Shown here: one piece after another, positions 32,001-47,000 of the stretch
How the letters are laid out: the number at the start of each line of letters is the position of its first letter
Position numbering within the stretch: the first letter of the stretch is position 1
Origin: Chrysopilus asiliformis
Lineage: Eukaryota > Arthropoda > Insecta > Diptera > Rhagionidae
Length of the DNA: 64,000 nt
NCBI GenBank assembly: GCA_964034945.1
Contig: OZ035963.1
Span: 63,393,682-63,457,681, forward strand
Direction: 5' to 3'
Program-made: the position numbers and the translations under genes
Notes under the pieces: model-generated
What the model was told of the DNA's origin: nothing
The model's input: only the letters and a program-made list of their open reading frames with translations
Databases searched by the model: none

Positions 32001-35000
32001 ATTTTTAAGAACATCCAAACGAGTTTGATAGCTTTTCTTTCTACAAAGTGTGTATTTGCACAGTCAAATAATAAATAAAATGAAAATAAAAATATTAAGG
32101 GCCTGTTTTACCATTTCTGGATAAATTTCATCCAGTCTTAAGTACATCTCATCAACTTTGAGCCGTAGACATAAGACATATCAGATATTTACTAGATAAA
32201 ACTTTCGAGCAGTGGGGAAACAGACCTTAAACAATTAAAAACCGCGCAATCTGACTATAAGCTATCGCCGGTTCGAGGTTATAACCGCTATTTCATTAAC
32301 ACGTTCGTGACATCGTGTACCACTGATGGTACATGTACAGTTTTTTTAAAACCGCGCGAGTAAATAGTGCGGTAGTTTTTTTGTGAAAGTAATATAAAAA
32401 CACGCACCGTGTACCACCGATGGCGCACAACCGCCAGAAAACAAATCGCTAGTGTACCACCCGTGGTACACGATGTCCAAATGTAAAAAAAGTTAAAAAA
32501 GCAAATGTCACGAACGTGTTAATGATCTTAAAATCAACTTTTTAACCGACAAAAGACCCTATACACAACCCACATAAAGCAGTTTGTGAAATTCTATCGG
32601 AATCCGAAGTTCGTTATAAACGGTTTCCACTGTATTTCAACAAAGATATAATTTTATTTTTTTATTTGATCACAAAGCAAATGTTTGTCGAGAACAGCCC
32701 CATCACGAAGTTTTTACTTACAAACTTTTCAATTTAACTCTGAAAAAACTCGATGATTTTTTAAAAATAAAACAAGCAGCCAAAACGCACAAGAATATCT
32801 AATAAACTTCCATTTCCATATGCTTTAAAACCAATCACAGAAGTCTATGATCCGAGTTAAGGACCAAAGGCGAGTTCAATTTGTGCCTAAGCTAGGTTTA
32901 AATCGAGTGTGAGCCAAGTTTTTTTGTTAATCTAAGCCAAGCCTAACACCGTGTCTTCACTTGGGATTTTTCTTCGCAGAGATTTTGGATTGACCAATCA
33001 GAGCTCTATCGCCGTCAACTCGAGCTCTGATTGGTCAATCAAAAATCTCTGCGATGAAAAATCTCAAGTGAAGACACGATGTTAAACAGAGAAATTACAG
33101 ATAAAATTGGAATTCTGGTCCTGATTTCATGTGCAATTAATCACAGCTCAAGTCAGACTTAAACACAAACCACACCCAATTGAACGAAGTCGACCTCAAC
33201 CAAAATGAAATAAAAAAAAATTGTTTTTAGTAAAAATGAAAATTACGTTTGTTTCATAAATTTTCAATATCTCATTTATTTCATTTTTTTTTTCTTCCTC
33301 AGTTTGTTTTGTTTTTTTGTTTGTTTCATTTGTTTTATTTATTATTAATTATACGACTTTTTTTTTGTAAATTTTCTTTCTGTTTTCTCTTTTGTATAGC
33401 CTTAAAATTTAAATTTTTCAATTTTATGTTTTTCTAAATTACATCGAAAGAAAAACACTGCATGATTTTCTTTTGTATATTTTCTTTCAATAGTTAATTT
33501 ATATTTCTTTCATGTTTTTTGTCTAAAATTTACGAAATAAAGAACTTCTTAGCTCCTAGCAAAAACAGTTAATTAATTTGTAGGTTAATTAATTTAATTT
33601 CATCATTTTTTCCCTTTTTGTATATAAATTTCATTTATTGTTTTATTTTTTTTTACCTTAATATTACTTTTAACTATATATAAAGATTTTTTTGTGTTTA
33701 TTACCATTTTTTTCTTAATTTTTTTTTTCATTAAATTTAATTATGTTAAATAACGTTTGTTTTGCTCTTTAATTACTTCAATCGCAATTGAATTTATTAA
33801 ATGTATTTCTTCTTTAATATTACGTAAACAAAAAAAAATTAAAATTGATATTCTTTCTATTCAATCGTCATCTCTTTTGTCTTGTTGTTAAGATTATTTA
33901 TTTTAAATATTTTTTTAAATAGTAAAAATTTACGGAATTGATCATTTTGTGTGTGTTTTCTTCTTATTTCTCACTTTTTTCTTTTAAATATCTATAATTG
34001 TAGTTAAACGTTTTTTTTTAATATTATTATTGAATGTGTGCATTTCCATCTTTTTTCATTTCATTTTTTTAATACTATTTAAATATTTCACAAATATTTT
34101 TTTAAAATTATATTTTATTTAAGGTTCAATGTGAATCCCTTTCTTCGTAATTTTGTTGTTTGTTAGAAAACAAGCTATTAGATTAAATAAACAACTTGCT
34201 ATGAGATTTGATGAGTTTTTAATGAAAAAAAAAATTCTTTTCCTTGTCTTACAACAACTGATTGAGAATTATGTTGCCGTATGTGTAGTAGACATTATAT
34301 TCTGCACAGAAAATTTTATTTATACACGAAAGAAATTTTTTTTTGTCTAATAACCGATTGAGAATTCTTTTGCCTTATGCGCACGAAAAGCTTTCTGGCA
34401 CATATCACAAAAACAAATTTCTTAGAGGACATTATATTTTGCCAAAATCTTCATTTATACACGGAAAAATATTTATTATAAAAAATTAAAAGTCAAACAA
34501 AGCATTTTTAATAGACACAACCGAAGCTTAGGGTGAACCCGTAATTGCCGAAGAAGAGCTTCAGATGCGTTAAAGTCGGTTTATTTTTCTATCTATATTT
34601 CCATCGATTTTGATCCTTAAATGCCAATTAAGGGCAGTTTCGAGGTTGCAATCAAAGTTGCGCAATTTGGTTGCAAAATGTTGCTTGAAAAAACGCTCAA
34701 ATTATGAGTAATTTTTATTGCAAGCATGAAAAAAAGTAATTTTTATTGCATTTCAGGCTGCAATAAAAATTACTTTTTTCATGCTTGCAAAACAGAATTT
34801 CGTAGTAGTGTAAAAAAATTGGATCATTCGAGCCAAGTTTTATTCCAGAATTGCAGCAAGGAATGTTGCGCAACTTTTCTGGCAATTTCTGCAACTTTCT
34901 CCAAATATTTGCGCAATTTTTATTCCAAATACAAACTTGCGTTGTAGACACCCCAATTCTGAGTTTTTTTTCTACTCAATTGTAATGAACTGAGTATTAT

Positions 35001-38000
35001 TTTGCTGTATGCCCAATATGTGGTATACGGCAAAACAACACTCAGCTCACAATTTAACACGTTGGCTACCATGTGAGTCACCGGTGATCACAGCGTAAGT
35101 GAAATAAGAGTGCGTTTTTTTTTTGGCTGGTAGCCAACGTGTTAATAACGATTAAGGACTTTTTCTGCTAGAAATTAATGAGATTATTGTTAATTTATTA
35201 TTTACTTATTAATGGAAAACATAATTTTTTTTTATTGATTTACGATTACTTTAAGTGATTTTGTCAAATGTATTCATCAATTCAATTCTAAAACATAAAA
35301 ACGTTTCTCTTTAATAGATTTTAATATTATTTTTTTTCATATAATCAAAATCACTTACAATACTACAATAATTTGTATTTTTTTTGTTTTGTTTAGTTTG
35401 ATTTGTAGATTTTCTTACTGCCGTTGTTGATTTACAATATGTTTTTATAAGAACACGATTTTACTTTTGTAGCTCTAATACTAAATCTTTTTTTTCTTCT
35501 TCTTTAAACAAATCTCTATTGTTGTTGCTCTGGGTTTTCATTATTGATTTTTTTTTTGTCAGATTTTTATAATAAAAAAACGTGCAAACAATGTGTAAAG
35601 GGGAAAGCCGCCGACAGCCGAAGGTTTCAATTTTATTTTATTTTAATTTTTTCACACTATTTTCCTGTAATAATTCTCTTACTACTGTATTGTTTTGATC
35701 GAAAAAATTTCCTTTGATAAAAAAAAAAAATAGATCGCACCGTTTTAAAACTTTTTTTAATTGTTGATCATTTCTATTCTATTATATTGTTAAGAAAATT
35801 ATAATCAATTGCTGTTAAACTATAAAGGCTCGTATTACGCTCAAATTCACACAAATTATTACCAATTTTTATTATTACAATTTCTTTTTTTTTGAATAAC
35901 ATTTAATAAAACTTTCGTTGTTAAATAAATTTAAGCGAATATCACGTGATTAAGTTTTATTTGATGATGGACCCTATTTACATTAATCGATTATTTCGTT
36001 TTGTGAACTTTGATCTTAAAAATGTGAACGCACACAAGGACAAGGACGAAATTGTTAACACTTTAACGACCACATGCTTTGCACAAGAACTTCTATTTGT
36101 TATGTTTAAAATTCGAGCAGGTTGCGAACAGCTCTGGGCAGTAATCATGTATTCCGACGCGTCTCTGTCTTTCGATTTCGACACAGCTTTTAACTCTTGA
36201 CTTCGCCGTATCAGCAGCTTCAAATTTCCTGGAGTGACAGTCAGAATCACGTTTCGATTCATAGTGACGATTCCGCGAAATTTCAAGCTGCAGATATGGC
36301 GAAGTCAAGAGTTAAAAGCTGCGTCGAAGTCGAAAGACAGAGTCGCGTCGGACTACATGATTGGTGCACTGGTCAAGGGTTAAAACAGTGTTGGAAGTTT
36401 GCACAGGGACCAGATGGAATAGATGTAAAGCCTTCACATTTATTCGATCTGGTCCCCCTGTGCCAACTTCCAACGCTATTTTAACCTTTGAGCAGCTGTT
36501 CATAACCTGCTCGAATTTTAAACATAACAAATGAAACTTTAATTTACAATTTTGGAAGTTAGGCTTGTTTTGCAAGAGAAAAAAAATCGCCACAGGCTGG
36601 AATTTTTCCAACAGGAATTTTTTTTTAAATGCGCCGCAGAGTTTTTTAAGATGCGCCCTAGGGGTTGTTTTTTTTGAAAATTCTGACGTGTCAAGTTGAA
36701 ATCTTAGTTACAAGAAAATATTGATCTCATGATTGATCCTTTTAGACTTTCAATGGACTTTTAATTGGCACAAAGGCTGTGTGAAGTTTTTTTTTAGGTT
36801 TAAAGTGACTCTCGCAAATAAAATCAATCACCCCGATTGCGAGTGTCGTGTCGTTTTCGACAAGAGTCGTTTCACGTGTTGTTGTTAAGGTTTTTCTACC
36901 AACAACAACACGTAAAACGACTCTTGTCGAAAACGACGCGACACTCGCAATCGGTATGAATGCTTAACACGTTCGTGACATCGTGTACCACTGGTGGCAC
37001 ATGTACAGTTTTTTGAAACCGCGCGAGTAAATAGTGCGGTAGTTTTTTTGTGGACGTAAATTTTTATTTCTAAATTATCCAGAAGTATATCAGTACGAAG
37101 TCCAATTCCACCCACCCACCAGTCCACCGTGGTACACGATGTCCAAATGTAAAAAAAAGTTGAAAAAGCAAATGTCACGAAAGTTTTAAATATACCGTTT
37201 AAGTTTTTGACATAGACGTTTTCACGCGAAACAAGACTACTGCTGATTTGAAAAAAGGTCAGCGGTTTCTTAACTTTTGGCGCCAGTGATTTAAACTTGA
37301 AGCCCCATGCAATTGACAAATTAAGAACGAAAACTGTTGGAAATTATATTCGATTGGTGGGAGATTCTAAGAAAAACTCATCCGAAAGCGGCGTAATTTT
37401 GGAAGAATTCCGCCACGAAGCAAGAAGGGATTGCATAAAAAAAATTATCAAAAGTTTTAACTTTTGCTAAAATTGCGGCAAGGAGCAAATTTGTAGGTCC
37501 ACAACAACTTGGCCCGCTAAAAATGTTGGCGTTGTGGAGACGAGAAAAAATCTTGGACCCGCGAGTTTGAATGTCACATCGAAAGAAGAAAAAACTTCGG
37601 AATACTGAAAAAGATATTGCCGTATTTCGGATGCTTTGCAAGCCTGCTTTGTTGAAGTCGTGGTGGTAAAACGGCATGTTTTGAAATCCATCCATATTTT
37701 TACAAATATCTCCACATCGACTAATGTAAACAAAGTCCAAAGAATTCTTCTTTTGGGAAAATAATTCACTTTTTTTTTTTGATGATTTTTTTTCTATTTT
37801 AAATAAGCATCTAAAATTATTAGTCTTTTTAATTATTTTACATAAACTTATCTCATTCTAAAATTTACACATTGTCTGCAAGTGTATTAAATTATTTTAC
37901 GATTTATCTTCGAATAAAAAAAAAATACTGTTGAATACATTTAAAAAAAAATGCGTCTTTTTTACATAATAAAACGATGGTTTTGACGATCTCCTTTTTG

Positions 38001-41000
38001 TTAAATAAATACGCTATAATAAACACTTGAACCGAAATGAAAAAAATGTTTTTTTTGGACTACACACACAAATAAATCTATTTTACTTTGATATTACTTG
38101 ATTCTGTAGTTTTTTGTTTAAAAAAAACGTTTAATTTGAACTGCTTTTTTTCGTATAATTTTAATTCGAGAATGAAGAAAACAAATTTTGCTTAAAATTT
38201 GATTTTTTTTTAACGGTAATTTGGAATTTTACAAATGAATGATAAAATATTATTTATTTTGTTTTCGTTGTTATTGAGAATGATATTAAAAATTAATGGA
38301 TTTTAGATTGATTTATAGCTAAGAAGTTTCTTTTGATTTTTCATTGTTTTTACTTTCTTTGATTTGATTTTTTTTTGTAACAAAAAAACAAACATACTCT
38401 TTTTTTGCAATAATAGAAAAGGTAAAAAATTATGGAAATGGTGTAATACGATTAAAATGAATAAAATTATGATATTATTTTACTGAAATTTATCTAGAAT
38501 TTCAGCTACTTGTGCGTCTTGGTTGTCGTTACTTTAATTTGTTTTTACTTACACTTTCGCCAGGAGAACGGATTTAACGTAAAACTTATCTCCGTTTACC
38601 GTTCTCTCTACATTTACATTCAATATTCTTTAATTTCGATTATATATTTTTTTTATTGGCTGCCCCCAATACACATTTGCTTCACGATTTTTTTTTAAAT
38701 ATATATGTATATATATTTTAATTTATTTACAAGTCTTTCTATACACTATCTTGAAATTTTGCGTTGTTAATTTGCTTCATTCAAAGTTTGATTTCTCATG
38801 TAACATAAAAAAAAGTTGTAATAAAATTTGAAAGGTTAAAAAAAGTATTGAAAAGAATAGTAAATTGCTTCAAGAAGTAAAAAAAATAAATAAAACAATT
38901 TTATAAAAATATCAGAAGATTTTTCTCACAATTGCTATTTGTTGAAGAGTTTTTCTAAAGTATTTTCATTGATTCCTACTTTTTTTTATTGCAACAAAAC
39001 TAAGTTCAATCTAAACAGTATTTATGTCAATCGTGATGTTAGCGATTGGCATATATTGTGAAAAATATGTCTACAGCTACCGTCACCGTTGACATAAACG
39101 TTACTTGGGAAGTAAATTACGTCTTTTTCACTATTTTTCTGAATGGAGAGTGGGAAATGTTCAGAGTAATTATGTTTATTTTCAGTAATTCTTGTTTCTT
39201 TGTTATTTTGAAAGGTCACCAAGGAACATTTTCGCTGGCGTACACCCTAGCGACATAGTTTTTTTTGCGTACCCCCTTATACCATTGTATACAAAATGTT
39301 GGCGAAAACTGCATCGCAAAAATACATATATTTATTGAGAAATATAAGATTAAATTCGAAAATTAAAATAATAAATTTGTAAGATATCAAAAGGGAATGA
39401 TTTGCGCCGCAGGCGAAAATTTTTCTGATCCGAAGCGATAACTATAGTAAAAAGCTCAAATGAAAGGCGGTAATAGTATTAACACTCTAACTGCCACGTC
39501 AGTCAAAAAGACCTGACACCTAATTGTACACAACGGCCACAATGAAAATTATTAAAGTGTTCGCTGCAACCGCAACGATTTTTTGTAGTTGCACACATTT
39601 TATGGTAATAAAATAACATTTAGGTATAATTTTGTTTCTCTTAGTGCCTTTTTGACTGACAACTAAATATTCGAAAAAGGGTTAAAACTGTCGTGGCAGT
39701 TAGAGTGTTAAAATGGATTGGAAATTTTTCTCATGTAACCATTAAATGTCGGTTCCAAGAATTTAATGTTAAACCTCATCAGACCAACATATTGAATATG
39801 TGATCAAAACTGTGGAATCTGTGATTAAAACTGTGGAATCTGTGGTCAAAACTGTGGAATCTGTGATTAAAACTGTGGAATCTCTGGTCAAAGAAAATGT
39901 TCTGTGGGCAAAACATAAATATTAATAGAAATTCAAGATTTTTTATTTTGTTTACAACACCCCGCAACTTTTTCAAAATTTGGTTGCCACCATTTTATTT
40001 TTCAGATTTCAGGGGGTATCTGAAACCAGTCGATGTACCCCTAGGGGTACATGTACACCCGGTTGGGAGACACTGTGTTCTGTGGGCAAAACATAAACAT
40101 TAATAGAAAAGGAAACACCGTTTTTTCTTCTTTCGATGTGACAATAAAAATCGCCTGTTCTACTTGGCTCAAAAAAAAATCACACTGAATTAACTACTCC
40201 ACAGTAAATGTATTTCAATTATCGGCTTCGGCCGAATGTTAAGAAAAAACACCAAGCTCGGCTTCTGCTTCGGCCACAACCTGAACTTCGATCGGAATCT
40301 ACTTCTAATGCTACTAATCTATCGAAATATGACTTGTATAAAACGAACTCATACATAATTAATCGTAGATAACGAGGAAAAACAGTTTAAATTTTAAACG
40401 AAACTTAAAAAAAAAAAGAAAAACACATTAGACGGACGTTACTATGAATAATTATAGCATAATTCAAATTCTTATAAATAACTGCTTTATAACCTAACGT
40501 GAAAACTTGCGAGTACTCTAAAGTAACAGAAAGTCTACCTGAGAATACCCGGAAACACTTTTCACATGAGATTTGAAACGCAGATAATGTGTCTCTTTTT
40601 TTAAAATATTTTTGCACCTAACATGATTTATTTTCACTTCACATCTCCTATCGTTTTCTGTAGTCATTTTAATATTTTATGTCCTAATGTAATTGAATGT
40701 TATTATATACAAATACCTAATTTAGAGATGTCTAGTAATATTTAAAAAATAATAATAATCATAATTGATGATCCTTTTTAAAAAGATCAACAAATCTTCC
40801 GATAGAACGTAAAAAAATGATTTCTTTTTATCTAATCAACTTACAAAAACTAATAATATTTAAAAAAAAATTAATATTGTATTATTTTTTCCTTCAAAAA
40901 AAAAAATATATATTTTTCGTTACTATAGTTGCGGTTTTCTGTTACGAAAATGATAGAGAGATAGAGCTAGAGTAGCAGAGAGACAGTGAATAAAGTTCCA

Positions 41001-44000
41001 AACAAAGACGATTTAACAGAACTTTTATCTTCTGCGAGACTAAAAATAAAAACTAGTGATAGACAACTAAATCTTTACATGAAGAAAACAATCGTTTAAA
41101 AAATAAAATAATATTATTAACAAAAATGACTATAAAATATTAATTTAAAAAAAAATGTATGTATAGAACTTAATTACATCTCGAAATAATCATCGGATAC
41201 AAGATAGTTTCTCTTTTGTCCTAAACTAAAACTTAAAAATGTGAAACGTAATTTCAGATGACACCCCCCTTAAGTAAAAGGAGTTGACCATCTATGATTT
41301 AATAATATTTGTTTGTAAAAAAAAAACTATATTTAATTGTATTTTAAATGATTTCGTTATTTTTTTTTATTTTTGTTATCCTCAACTATTATGAGTCTCT
41401 CATAATTACTTCGAGTGATGAATTCTCAATTTTTATCTATGAAAAATTATAATTAAACCACATTCATAAAAAAAATGCTCATTTCTCTCAGAATATCGTA
41501 ACTATTTAGCTCTAAACGCTAGTAGAATTTGTTTTTCCTTCATTTTATATTATTTTAAACGATGTTTAACATATTTTTTGTCTCAAAAATTGTTATCGGT
41601 TGAATTCAAAATCAATTTTAAATCAGTGTAGAAGTAGTTTTTTTTTTAAATATTAATTTTCTCTTAATTGTGACGGTGTAGCAGTTTCGTTTTTTTGATC
41701 ATATCGCACTAACTTGATACTAGAAAAAAATAAGAACATTTTTTGTTGTTGTTTGTGAAACGGAAGTCATACTGGTTTTTTTTTGTAAGATTGGTTATTT
41801 TTTTTTAGTTTAGTTAAGTTTCTATTCATTACTTTTTCTCATGTTTTTTTTTTGTTATTTTAGCTTGACTTTAGCTATTAATTTTTTTAATGAAATTTGT
41901 ATTATTTTTATAACTAATGAAAAGTACTTGATTGATTTTTTGTTTATAAATATTATAATAGAAAATACATTTAAATCGCGTCCTAACCTGCTTCACTATC
42001 ACTTGAATCGCTAGAACTGCTGTCAGTAGACGTAGATGATGATGAATCACTAGAACTAGAACTTGTTGATAGGCGGCCAGACGGCACTACGTCCACTTTT
42101 GCCGCTTCATCTGGAATTTCAAGAGAATCAAAATAAAAATATTGAAAAAATATTCTTATACAAAATTTACGTTCCTGTGCAATTTAGAATCCGACGGATA
42201 TAATATTAGTTTAAATGAAAATATCGGGCTTTTCAATAAGGACATAACAATTTTGTATTTAAATAAAACACAGAATAATTAAGATATCGGGCTGAAATTT
42301 ATTCCAGGTGTAGTGGACATGTTACATTTAAGTATGAAATTCGATGTCGTTCATATGGCCACCGCGAGCACGTTTGCACTGATTGATTCTTTGGAGCCAA
42401 TTTTCCACCACTCTTCCACACATATCGGCCGGAACGTTGGCAATTTCGCGTTCGATATTGTTCCTGAGCTCCTCTAACGTTGTTGGCTTGTTGGCATAAA
42501 CCAACGACTTAACATAACCCCATAAAAAGAAATCTAACGGCGTTAAATCGCATGAGCGAGGTGGCCATTCGACCGGACCATTTCTCGAGATTACACGATT
42601 ACCGAACTTCTCCTTCAATAGATCAATAGTTTGACCAGCTGTGTGGCATTCCTCGTTCGTGAACTTCACCATGATAAAAATGTAAACCTTGACTGACGTT
42701 TTAGCATTGCCAGATCATAAAAACAGTTTTAGGGTGCGTTTTTATTAAAATACAAAATTGTTATGTCCTTATTGAAAGAACACCTTTATAACTGACGTGA
42801 ACAGCACATAAAATTTCTTGTAAAAAATTTACGTTCCTGCGCAATTTATGCGCAGGACGCTTCGATCCTCATTCCATCAATTTTTTTTCGCAAACTGAAC
42901 CCAAAATTTGTGAAATTTATCAAAATTTTCAAGTTTTTTTATACACGTTTCCAATTTTTCACTAAAAAAGTGGCGTATTTGATAGTCGTCTGTTTCGTTG
43001 GAAAGAACCGTCTGTTTCGTCATATATAACACGGTTTTGCTTGGAAACCGAAAACTAACTCGAAAGTTTATTGAGTTTTGTCAAAATTCAGCAAAATTTC
43101 GTAAAGTCAATGTCAAAAAAATGCGAGAATTTTACAACATTGCTGATTTGAGTGTGGGGACATTATAATAACTCTGAACACCTCACAAAAAGTCACAAAC
43201 ATATCCCCCGAGTTATAACACATAAAAAACATATTTTTTGTTAAACACTGTACCAAATTTTGATTAGAAAAAAGTGTTCATTACTTGAAGATTAGACATG
43301 ACTTTTAAACATTGCCAAATAAAAAATTTCAAATAAAGATCATGCAAATAAGATCCTTCTAAATGTGTTTGACTGGCTTTAAAAATCGCGCAATACGACA
43401 ACGCAATGCTAAAGGTGCCGCTCCACATGAGAGTAAATGCCGGCGAGAACCTCTCGATACAAGCTACTCGCAAATGGACACGTCTCTGAGAGTCGTTCGC
43501 AGAAACTCGCGAGCTGGTTTCTGCGAGCTGTCAAAAGTGATTCTACTCTCTAGTCGACAGGCCTCCACTGAACTCTCGGGGAGTTGCTCGCCAGATACGA
43601 ACAGCGTTTGAATTTCGCTAGTAGCTCGCGAGAACCCTAGAAGCTCGATTTCGCTAGTAGCGATAGAAAAGTCGCCGAAATTAACTCACAAATGGACAAC
43701 CTCCTGCGAGTAACTCTCGAGAGCTTTTGAGAGTTACTAGGGTGTTTACTCTCATGTGGAGCGGCACCTTAACTGAATAAAAATGTCATACACTTCCGAG
43801 ATTTTTGCCCCCTTTTAAATATTTATTAAATCCACCGCACTTAAGGTTAATTACCTTTTTTAGCTGCCTTTTTGCCTGTACCAAGTTGTCCAGTAACATC
43901 TTGCAGCCTTTTCTCTAATTCCTGCTTCTTTTCAGCCATTTGTTCATCTTTCGATTTACCTGATAACTTTTTATCTGTAAAAATTTGATTAAGAGAGATA

Positions 44001-47000
44001 TTTTTTTCACCTTGTAATTATTTATCTAAAGATTTAAAATTTAGTAGATATGCCGTCAAACAACTACAAACTTTTTTTTTATTGATTTCATAAAATTGAA
44101 AAGGAAAAACAAACTAAAATTACAAAAAAACATTAATTATGAAGAAGCAGAGAAGGTAAAATAAAGGCAGAGAGAAACACAGAAAACGCACACCATATAA
44201 AATTTACTTTACTTTAAAATATTTATGTTTATTATTGCAGTTATGATTTTAATTTAAATGTCCATTAAAAAATAGTTTTAAAAAATAATTTATCTCTTGT
44301 AGGTTTTGTAGTTTTTTTGCCATTTTAAGGAAAAACTAAAGAAAAATATGAATAAAATGAAATAAAAATGTTTTATGATTGATGATAATTTATATAATCT
44401 GAATTGGGAGGGATTTTTTTTTACAAAAATTAAGATTGACTAGAATTAGTCGTCAAGTAATAAATTTACCACCCTTTAGATAGAATTAGAATCCAGATTA
44501 ACTGTAAATCCTTATCATTTTAGGAAAGTTTGAGAATTTTGAAAGCAGAGTTTAGAAAGTGATTTTTACTCCAGTCTAGCTTCGTTTTGAGGAAAGTAGA
44601 AAATTTAAAAAAAAATCGGTTTTAAAAGAGCTAAGCCGGAATTGAGAAAGGGACATTAAAATCATTGACCAGTTTCCCACTTGTCCTCAAACGGGTAGAT
44701 TTAGTCCAGTTTTTCTGGCCAGGGGTAATCGGAGACGACTGGGGAAATGCGCCGCTCGAAACCTCGGCGCATCTTTGAGGAAACGCACACATAAACAAGT
44801 GTGGACAGCCAGGTTGAGAAAATTTCTTGCGAATGAGAAACATTTTCCTAGGTGACACACACACACACACATTGAAATGAGGTGTATAGATATTCTTTTG
44901 AAGAACGAAGCAAACAAGAACAATGGGAACGCGAGGGCATGGATCAACCCGTTTGACGAAGCGCAAATGGGACAAGTGGGAAACCGGCCATTTTCGGTCA
45001 AATGTGAGCATACGCAGATAGTAGTACCGCTCGTGGTGGGTTTTGTTATAAATTCTGGGTAGTTAGTTGAGTTCAAACTCAGAGGCAGGGGGCCGTTGCC
45101 GTCGTCATTCTGTCAGTATGAATAGCGCTTCATTGGTTACAAAAAAATTTGAGGACGCGCGCCATTGACGCTCGCATTCGGTTTTAGTTTGAGAGCCACA
45201 GATTAAATATAAAATAACAGTGAAACCTATATAAACCGGAATCGCATGAGACCATAAAATATAAAATAACAGTGAAACCTATATAATAAACCGGAATCGC
45301 ATGAGATCAGAAGGTTAGTCCGGCTTAAACAGTCGTTTTTAGACTGATCAGATTTTAAAAAATGTTTAGTTTATACTATTATGACATTTGATTATTTTTT
45401 GCTTAAAAGGTGGCTGAAAGAGCCAATTGGGAAGGAACTTCAGCCGCTTTTTAATACAAATAAAAAGCCAGCACCATAGCTTTCGGGTTATTCAGGTTTA
45501 ATTGACACTTTATAAGTGCGATTGTTGGATGAAATCATAGTAAATTACCAATTAAAGAAAACAAGATTGTAAACTCGCATGACGTCATCAAGAGAAGTAT
45601 TTCGAATTTTAAATTAACTTCCCAATAGCGAAAGTTACTAATCTAAACTTTACAGTTTATTATTGCAATTATTACAAATATTATTACATTTATTATTGGT
45701 TATTTCGTATTTTTTATATGTTACTAGCTTGCATACCCGTCGCTGCCGGGTTAAGTTTTTTAAATTTTTTTTTATGGTCTATGTTGGAGCTAAATTTCAG
45801 GCCTATCGGCTCGGTAGTTTCCCCGCGAAAGGGTAATATAGAGGAAGAGCTAAGTTTCGAGATCACTTTACCCCCTCCCCTTACTCCCCCCACCCCTAGC
45901 GCTACTTTGCCGTATGCCTATATTGGAACCAGAACTACCACAGACACTCATGCCAAATTTTAAGTCAATCGATTCAGCCGTTTTTGCGTGAAAGAGGAAC
46001 AGACAGATAGGCAGACAGACAGACACCAACTCATTTTTATATATTAGTATGATATGATTTACTACGAAGAGCTCATAGTAACGTAAAATGACGCGTCATT
46101 TGCTAGTGTGACAATCTATGTTTTCTTTGATTCATGATAAAATACAGAATAACAAAAAGCCACGATTTTTATTCGATTTTTTTTTACCCGAGCTCTCGAC
46201 TATGCATAAATATCGAACATATCCTGGCGTTAAAATCACGGATAGACAACTTCTATAGAACAACTTTCTGTCTCAACGGGACATTTTAATAGCTAAACAT
46301 GGAGACAATATGTTAAAAAAAACAAATTTGAATGAAAATTCAATTAAAAATTTAGGTACACGGCAAAAACCGACATTTATAACTGGTATTTCGCGCCCAC
46401 GCCTTGCATTTGATTTCAATAAATTAAAAACAAGATGAATATTTCAGCCCCATCACCGAAAATGATTTGCAAAAGAAACTTTTCCATAAAAAATTTCACT
46501 GAACTAATAAAAAAAAATTAAAAAATGTATAAACAGATAAATATTAAATGAATGAAAATATTTTAGTGAAAAAACGAAAAATAGACGAGTATTAAAAAAA
46601 TACATGAATAAAATATGTAAATTATAATAAAAGATAAATAATTCAAACACTACCATGCCAAATATTGTGCTTAGTTCATCCAATTAACACAGACACTACT
46701 ATTTATCATTTATTTCTGTTCATCTTCTGTTTTAAAAGTAATTTTTTTTTAAATAATGAGAAAAGATTTAAGCATTTTTTGTTTATTGTTCAGATCGTTT
46801 ATAAACTGCTATTTTGTTTAGATTTGATATTTTATTTAACAAATTTCTTTAAGATAAATAATAATATGCTCTTTCACTAAATAATTTTCTTAGATATACG
46901 AAAAAAAAGAAAACTTTTAAGCGAAATGTGAAACTAGAGGTTAAAATTTTTTTTTTTGTATATAAGAAATATTGTGAGGCACGCAGCTAAAAAAAATTAT

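Larger units (their letters stand above)
31558..41987 (-). other. fs(1)h: fs(1)h intron, 10.4 kb
   Basis: The largest intron. It holds several MITEs and foldbacks (31720-32632, 32944-33084, 34718-34790, 35058-35141, 36094-36534, 36828-37185, 39483-39707) and long T-rich plus-strand stretches (33.2-34.1, 37.8-39.0 and 40.6-42.0 kb). The part next to 41988 is transposon-free for about 1.8 kb and could be the 3' UTR of a short isoform. Confidence 0.8.

Noticed and set aside
37378..37740. 120-codon minus frame in the 10.4-kb intron
   Set aside because: No family recognised, overlapping frames on the same strand, and no splice or promoter support.
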